DNA of 5,986 nt, taken from assembly GCA_013815395.1 (NCBI GenBank), contig JACDGH010000171.1, forward strand, positions 1 to 5,986, given 5' to 3'. The notes under the pieces were generated by a model that was given only the letters and a program-made list of their open reading frames with translations, did not search any database and had not been told where the DNA came from. Positions 1 through 4,153 of this stretch are shown here, one piece after another (within the stretch, counting starts at the first letter, position 1; the number at the start of each line of letters is the position of its first letter). The stretch comes from Parachlamydiaceae bacterium. GTDB lineage: Bacteria; Chlamydiota; Chlamydiia; Chlamydiales; Parachlamydiaceae. A program made the position numbers and the translations under genes.

Positions 1-140
1 AAGCTATTGTTATCCCCAGAGAGCAATCGACAAGCAAAAATATCTATTTTTTTAATAATTCTCAGTATTTTAAAGAAAATTTTTAGCATTAATTTTGTTA
101 GTTTATTTGGATTGCCTTCAATCTCACCCACTGATATCTT
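1..140. other. Left edge: no callable gene, several open frames
   Basis: No gene can be assigned here. Three overlapping readings stay open from the edge. One + frame gives 27 codons (starting A-I-V-I-P-R-E-Q, ending K-E-N-F) and stops at TAG 84-86; its composition looks most like a normal hydrophilic C-terminus. A second + frame is open to TGA 142-144 but reads as hydrophobic, low-complexity sequence. On the minus strand a frame is open from about 185 out through the left edge, with possible starts at GTG 131 and ATG 89, neither with a Shine-Dalgarno. The stretch is very AT-rich, so short open frames are weak evidence. At most one of these is real, as the end of a codirectional gene or the start of a divergent one; the rest is the upstream region of the gene at 168. 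Confidence 0.3.
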
Positions 141-148
141 GTGATAAT
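112..148 (+). promoter_or_regulatory. Possible promoter(s) for the long gene at 168
   Basis: Two overlapping sigma70-like candidates are seen. TTGCCT (112-117) and TATCTT (135-140) are separated by 17 nt, each matching 4 of 6 consensus bases. Just downstream, TGTGATAAT (140-148) is an extended -10 (TG-n-GATAAT) without a good -35. Either would start transcription around 147-155, just before the Shine-Dalgarno at 157-160 and downstream of the GTG at 141, which fits ATG 168 as the real start. In DNA this AT-rich such matches arise easily by chance, so this is a suggestion only. Confidence 0.25.
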
Positions 149-154
149 CAATAA

Positions 155-160
155 AAAAGG
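155..160 (+). promoter_or_regulatory. Ribosome binding site deciding the start at ATG 168
   Basis: The AAAAGG run (155-160) lies 7 nt before ATG 168 and continues as AAGGTG, close to the anti-Shine-Dalgarno complement. The alternative in-frame GTG at 141 is preceded by CTGATATCTT, which has no purine-rich Shine-Dalgarno. This favours a start at 168. Confidence 0.65.
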
Positions 161-167
161 TGTTACT

Positions 168-3100
168 ATGATTGGCCTTCCTAGTCGCTTAGATTATTCC
201 ATACCCCCTTATATTATTGAAGAAAAATTCCCTCAAGATAGTATTTTTAGATCAGCCGATATTGATTATGGCGTTTACAAAAAAGATTTGGATGCGGACT
301 TAATAGATCCTCTGCTCAAGAAATTTGATGAAATTATTAGTTCTCAATTTTTCGATAACACCTTAATCAAACTAACGGAATTTAATGTTTGTTTAAACCT
401 TGTGCCGCCTTCTCAAGAAATATTAAATAAATTAAAGCTCAAACGCAACGAAATCGACGATAAAAATCTTTCACCCCCTCTTAAATTTCAACTTTTTCTT
501 TTAGATGAACATTTATTTGGCCGCCACGACATAGAAATCATTAACAAGACTGTTAGGTTAACGTCCGAAGATAGAAACAAATACCGCGACGATTTTGACC
601 TAACACCACAAAAAAAACTCGCAGTTGAAGTAAGTGACTTGGTCGATGGATATGATGAAGGCCCTTTACGCGTAAATATCCACCGATATCCTGGTCCTGA
701 CAACCTTCTGCTTGTTGAACGCTATCTTGATGAATACAATTCGGGCCGCCGTGATTTTATTTTTATAAGTTGCCCCCAAACCAGCCTGGAATGTTACCAG
801 AAGGTGATGTTATATGTAATTGATTCATTGAATCAAAGGCATCAATATTATCAGCTTCATCCAGACTATCTACCACGAGAACACTATCCACAATTTTTGG
901 AAAATTTCTCGGAAAATGATATTAGCTCAACCTTGGATGCCCGCTTTGCTTTTGAATGTTACGCCACTCAATTAGAATCAATGCGTGAGCAAGTCGCAAA
1001 TATGAATTCCGATAACATCGATTGCCTTCTTGATGATTTTCGTGATGTTTATCGGAAAATCTCAAAGTTAAAACAAAACATCGTGCTATCTACAGGGATA
1101 TCATATTCAGTATTTTCAAGAAAATGCATGAAGAAACCCGTTTCCACGACTTGTGCACCTAAACCGCTAAAAAATTTGAGCGATATCATTGATATGCCTT
1201 TTTCTCAAATGGGAAAAAATTTAAATTTAAAATTGAACCATCTGTTGAAATTTTTAAAAATGCCAGATACTCGATTAAGAGAAGGTTTGATTCAAATAGA
1301 CAAAAATTTCCAAAGATTGAAAAAGGGGGATTTGAGCGTCCCACAAGAAAAAGAACTTTGTTTAGATTGCCTCAAAATTTTAGATCTGTTTGTCCCTTAT
1401 AAATTTAATAGCATTAGTGGGATGAATTTTTTCACTAAAGATAAACTCTATAGTGATCTTAGTCTCGATGCTTTCATCACCTGTTTCAGAGATACTTTAT
1501 CCTTGGATCTTGGTTTCTTTCCAAGTAAGCTCAATGAACTTCTTGATGAATTGACTCCACCTCTTTGTTACGAATTTCAATTTTTAGAGGATTTGTGGAA
1601 ATCTATCATGGCATTAGATGAAAGTCAACCATGTGAAAAACAGATTACTCCCATACTTATAGAGTGCTTAGAGGGGGTTAATAATATACCAACAAATCTT
1701 AGCACAAGTGATAAAAATATATTTTCCCTTCGAAGGAAGTTAATTCAATTACTTTCTCTAACTCCGCACTTAATGAATAACAGTTTAAAAGAAATCTTAG
1801 CAATAAAAAAGCAAATTAAAAATTTAAATAAAACATTATTAGATCCACAAATATTCAGAAAAATAGAGAAAATTGACGCGACTTTAGATTTTTTATTATG
1901 TAATTATGTCGATAATGAAGGTTTGGTCAGGAATCCAAATTATGCCTTGAAAATTATGTTTGAATTGCGTTGTGATGCAGAATTATTAGAAAAAGAAATT
2001 TCTGATCTTAATCAGGAAAAATTTAATATCCCCCCTATCATGAATTCGCTAAACAAAATTATAAACTCTATTTCCACTCTTTACATCCCTTATATTGGTC
2101 CTAATTTAGCATATGCCAAAAAAGTAGATGGGGCTGTCCGCACATTGTTAGAAAGCCTAGAAGTGAAGAAAAGCATTGAAAGTTTTGAATCAAAAGATGA
2201 TGAGCACGAATATGAGAAAATGCAATCTAAATTAAAGAATAAGCTAGTTAAAGCCTTATTAAATGAAGATAGACAATCCCTAGGGGATTACATACCGGCT
2301 TATTACGAAATAACCTCCTATATTAATAAAAATTCTATTGAAGTAAAAAAAATATTTTCTGCTTCAAAAAAAGCACTTCAAATATTAGAGAATATCCCTC
2401 ATATAGAAAAACCACCAAAAAATTATTTGTCTTTGATTGAATTGAACTATCTGCAGAAAAATTTGTTTGAATTAGAAAAAGTTGCTGAATTGCATTTTAA
2501 TCAAGTCCCTTCTGAGCTAAATAGTCTGGTGAGTAAGCTTCGAAAAGTGGTAAATCAAGAAGAATATTTTGATTTTCGTTTTGGAGAAAGTTATGAAGGG
2601 ACAGCCGTTGATCCTGTCAAGCAATGTATTGCAGTACTGGAAACAACAACTGAACTTAGATCAGCATTTCTTAAATATCAATTCTGCCATGAGGAAATTG
2701 ATCATTTTATGCATTTTCTTTTTTATTTAGAAATTTCAACCTCTAATTATTTGGTTACTAATTTAAATGGTGAGAAATTCAATCCTGAAGCCTTAGAAAT
2801 ACTTATCCGGACTGCCTACGGCCAAAATTTAATTACTACCTCTCAACGGAAGGCTTTACTTAATCCAGAAAGTCAATTGGAAACTTTGACTGAAATTCGC
2901 GACAATTTATTAAAGGGTTATTCGAATATCAATGAACATCTACTCAATGATGATACCTGGCATGCGGGGATGGGAAGGCAGCAAACATCTCCCTCGTCAA
3001 TTTTGCAATTTCAAATGGACTTGCTCAATGGGACAGTCGTTGGAGCAATCGATCGCTTGATTCAAGCTAATAGATCAATACAAGTTGAAAGAGGAACATT

Positions 3101-4148
3101 GTTCGGCAAACCCTCTAAGACTGGGAATAATATCGAGGAGATAACTCAAGATCAAGCAGGTCTAAAAGAAGAAGATGCTTTTGACCTTTCGATTTATTTG
3201 AATCGCGCTTTTGAGGCCACGTCAACTTTAGAAAAACAATATCTACATCATATTTTATCTCATCACACTCACCAGGGTGATCATGAATTGCGTAAGCTTG
3301 TGGGCGAAGCTAGAGCTTTAACCAGGAGTGATGTTATTAAACCTTATAGCTGGAAAGGTAAAGCATTTACCCTACAAGACCTCCAAAGCCTCAATTTGCC
3401 AGGCTTTACGGTCCCTGATGTCCACATTTTGGAAGCAGAGCAAATCTTTAACCTTTTAGGATGGCGACAAGAAATTGAAGATGAACTTAAAAGTGAGAAT
3501 TTCGCCAATATTAAAGAATTAATAATGAATAAGCCTCTTTCTGCTGCTTTTATAATGGTTTTTGAAAAAATTTGGAATTCGACACAAGATCAAAATTCTC
3601 AGCAGGAAGTGATTGTACGTTCCTCTTCTGATTTAGAAGACAATGAGAGCAAAAGAATGGCTGGTTTATTCGAATCGATCGGCCCTGTTAAAACTCTTGA
3701 AGAAGGCTTAAAAGCCTTTCGCGTAGTTTTAGCATCTGCCTTCTCTGAACGGGCCACTTTTTTCTGTCTAGACAAATCCAAATTATTTTCCATGAACATC
3801 TTTCTTCAAAGCTATGTTAGCACGGGAACGCATTCGGGGGTGGCCTTCTCAGTGAGTGATAAACATAATTGGGACAATGTCGCTTTGCAAATAACGCCAG
3901 GTTTTGGTGGGGGTGTTGATGGAGCTGGTAATCCCACCATGTTAACAGTAAATACCATGCGAGATGTAGTTGTGAACCAGCAAAGCAAAGACCTCATGTG
4001 CCTTTTTCCATCAACCATTAAAAAAATTGCAAAAGTTACTAAAGAAATAGAAAAAGCTTTTGCACAGCCTGTTGAAGTGGAATTTGTATATGATCAAAAC
4101 ACTGATAGCCTTACGATTGTGCAAGTGGCTCCTATAACAGTGTTATAA
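168..4148 (+). CDS. Large protein with C-terminal glucan-dikinase-like ATP-grasp domain
   Basis: 1326 residues from ATG 168 (AAGG 7 nt upstream); the frame extends to GTG 141 without a ribosome site. No signal peptide or clear membrane segment is seen. Residues 1-870 match no family I recognise; they are mostly helical and Leu/Lys/Glu/Asn rich, with coiled-coil-like stretches near 535-580 and 605-635. From about 870 the protein resembles the glucan,water dikinase/phosphoglucan,water dikinase family, which transfers the ATP beta-phosphate to alpha-glucans: I910-R-D, then W931-H 21 residues on, then T940-S-P. An ATP-grasp (PEP/pyruvate-binding, PPDK_N type) domain follows: GK1065, R1151-S-S-S-x-L-E-D, A1165-G-L-F-E-S-I, ASAFSERA (1189-1196), SGVAFSV (1223-1229), GFGGGV (1245-1250), PVEVEF (1301-1306), QVAP (1319-1322). 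The protein ends there, as GWD/PWD do, unlike PEP synthase or PPDK. The terminal Q-x-R-P arginine is Ala1321 and no normal phosphohistidine domain is seen, so dikinase activity is doubtful. The domain call is fairly safe; the function is not. Confidence 0.85.
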   Translation: MIGLPSRLDYSIPPYIIEEKFPQDSIFRSADIDYGVYKKDLDADLIDPLLKKFDEIISSQFFDNTLIKLTEFNVCLNLVPPSQEILNKLKLKRNEIDDKNLSPPLKFQLFLLDEHLFGRHDIEIINKTVRLTSEDRNKYRDDFDLTPQKKLAVEVSDLVDGYDEGPLRVNIHRYPGPDNLLLVERYLDEYNSGRRDFIFISCPQTSLECYQKVMLYVIDSLNQRHQYYQLHPDYLPREHYPQFLENFSENDISSTLDARFAFECYATQLESMREQVANMNSDNIDCLLDDFRDVYRKISKLKQNIVLSTGISYSVFSRKCMKKPVSTTCAPKPLKNLSDIIDMPFSQMGKNLNLKLNHLLKFLKMPDTRLREGLIQIDKNFQRLKKGDLSVPQEKELCLDCLKILDLFVPYKFNSISGMNFFTKDKLYSDLSLDAFITCFRDTLSLDLGFFPSKLNELLDELTPPLCYEFQFLEDLWKSIMALDESQPCEKQITPILIECLEGVNNIPTNLSTSDKNIFSLRRKLIQLLSLTPHLMNNSLKEILAIKKQIKNLNKTLLDPQIFRKIEKIDATLDFLLCNYVDNEGLVRNPNYALKIMFELRCDAELLEKEISDLNQEKFNIPPIMNSLNKIINSISTLYIPYIGPNLAYAKKVDGAVRTLLESLEVKKSIESFESKDDEHEYEKMQSKLKNKLVKALLNEDRQSLGDYIPAYYEITSYINKNSIEVKKIFSASKKALQILENIPHIEKPPKNYLSLIELNYLQKNLFELEKVAELHFNQVPSELNSLVSKLRKVVNQEEYFDFRFGESYEGTAVDPVKQCIAVLETTTELRSAFLKYQFCHEEIDHFMHFLFYLEISTSNYLVTNLNGEKFNPEALEILIRTAYGQNLITTSQRKALLNPESQLETLTEIRDNLLKGYSNINEHLLNDDTWHAGMGRQQTSPSSILQFQMDLLNGTVVGAIDRLIQANRSIQVERGTLFGKPSKTGNNIEEITQDQAGLKEEDAFDLSIYLNRAFEATSTLEKQYLHHILSHHTHQGDHELRKLVGEARALTRSDVIKPYSWKGKAFTLQDLQSLNLPGFTVPDVHILEAEQIFNLLGWRQEIEDELKSENFANIKELIMNKPLSAAFIMVFEKIWNSTQDQNSQQEVIVRSSSDLEDNESKRMAGLFESIGPVKTLEEGLKAFRVVLASAFSERATFFCLDKSKLFSMNIFLQSYVSTGTHSGVAFSVSDKHNWDNVALQITPGFGGGVDGAGNPTMLTVNTMRDVVVNQQSKDLMCLFPSTIKKIAKVTKEIEKAFAQPVEVEFVYDQNTDSLTIVQVAPITVL
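2895..2993 (+). other. GWD/PWD-like signature segment (IRD ... WH ... TSP)
   Basis: Residues 910-942 of the long protein. From memory of plant GWD/PWD sequences, an I-R-D/Q-E-I-L stretch is followed 21 residues later by WHQKLHNNTSPDD. Here I910-R-D-N-L-L is followed at exactly that distance by W931-H, then T940-S-P with one extra residue between WH and TSP. The LHNN core is replaced by M-G-R-Q-Q and the two Asp after TSP by two Ser. The alignment was made by eye and recall, not by a search. Confidence 0.5.
3351..4145 (+). other. ATP-grasp (PPDK_N / PEP-pyruvate-binding) domain
   Basis: Residues 1062-1326. Blocks appear in PEP-synthase/PWD order: W-K-G-K1065 with a following L-P-G-F-T-V-P (compare G-G-K and V-P-x-G-F); VRSSS-x-LED (R1151); AGLFESI; ASAFSERA; SGVAFSV; GFGGGV; PVEVEF with E1303 and E1305 at the place of the D-I-E metal/ATP acidic pair; and I-V-Q-V-A-P against family I-V-Q-A/T-R-P. 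The Lys, the RSS arginine, the acidic pair and Gln1319 are kept; the last arginine is lost (Ala1321). AGLFESI and the position at the extreme C-terminus are closer to PWD than to PEP synthase. Confidence 0.75.
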
Positions 4149-4153
4149 AAAAT

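Noticed and set aside
88..107. Possible PmrA-type direct repeat (ATTAATTTT, 2 nt, TAGTTTATT) upstream of the promoter candidate
   Set aside because: The first half resembles the Legionella PmrA half-site, but the second matches poorly and the surroundings are too AT-rich for this to mean much.
488..703. Minus-strand 71-codon open frame
   Set aside because: Lies wholly inside the long + gene, with Ser/Arg-rich composition typical of antisense reading and no ribosome site evident.
3599..4018. Two minus-strand open frames (3599-3799 and 3812-4018)
   Set aside because: Both are antisense to the conserved ATP-grasp domain, whose motifs establish the + strand frame as the real one.
4133..4147. 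Palindrome TATAACAGTGTTATA as an intrinsic terminator
   Set aside because: A/T-dominated 6-bp stem with a 3-nt loop at best, followed by A residues on the + strand; on the minus strand the T-run precedes it instead of following it.
3351..4148. Reading the long gene as a PEP synthase or pyruvate phosphate dikinase
   Set aside because: Those enzymes need a phosphohistidine domain and a PEP/pyruvate TIM barrel after the ATP-grasp domain; this protein ends at the ATP-grasp domain, and the 870 residues before the GWD-like segment do not resemble them.
168..4148. The long gene as a frameshifted or decaying pseudogene
   Set aside because: The frame is uninterrupted over 1326 codons with a good ribosome site, and domain motifs remain in one frame; the altered residues look like divergence, not decay.
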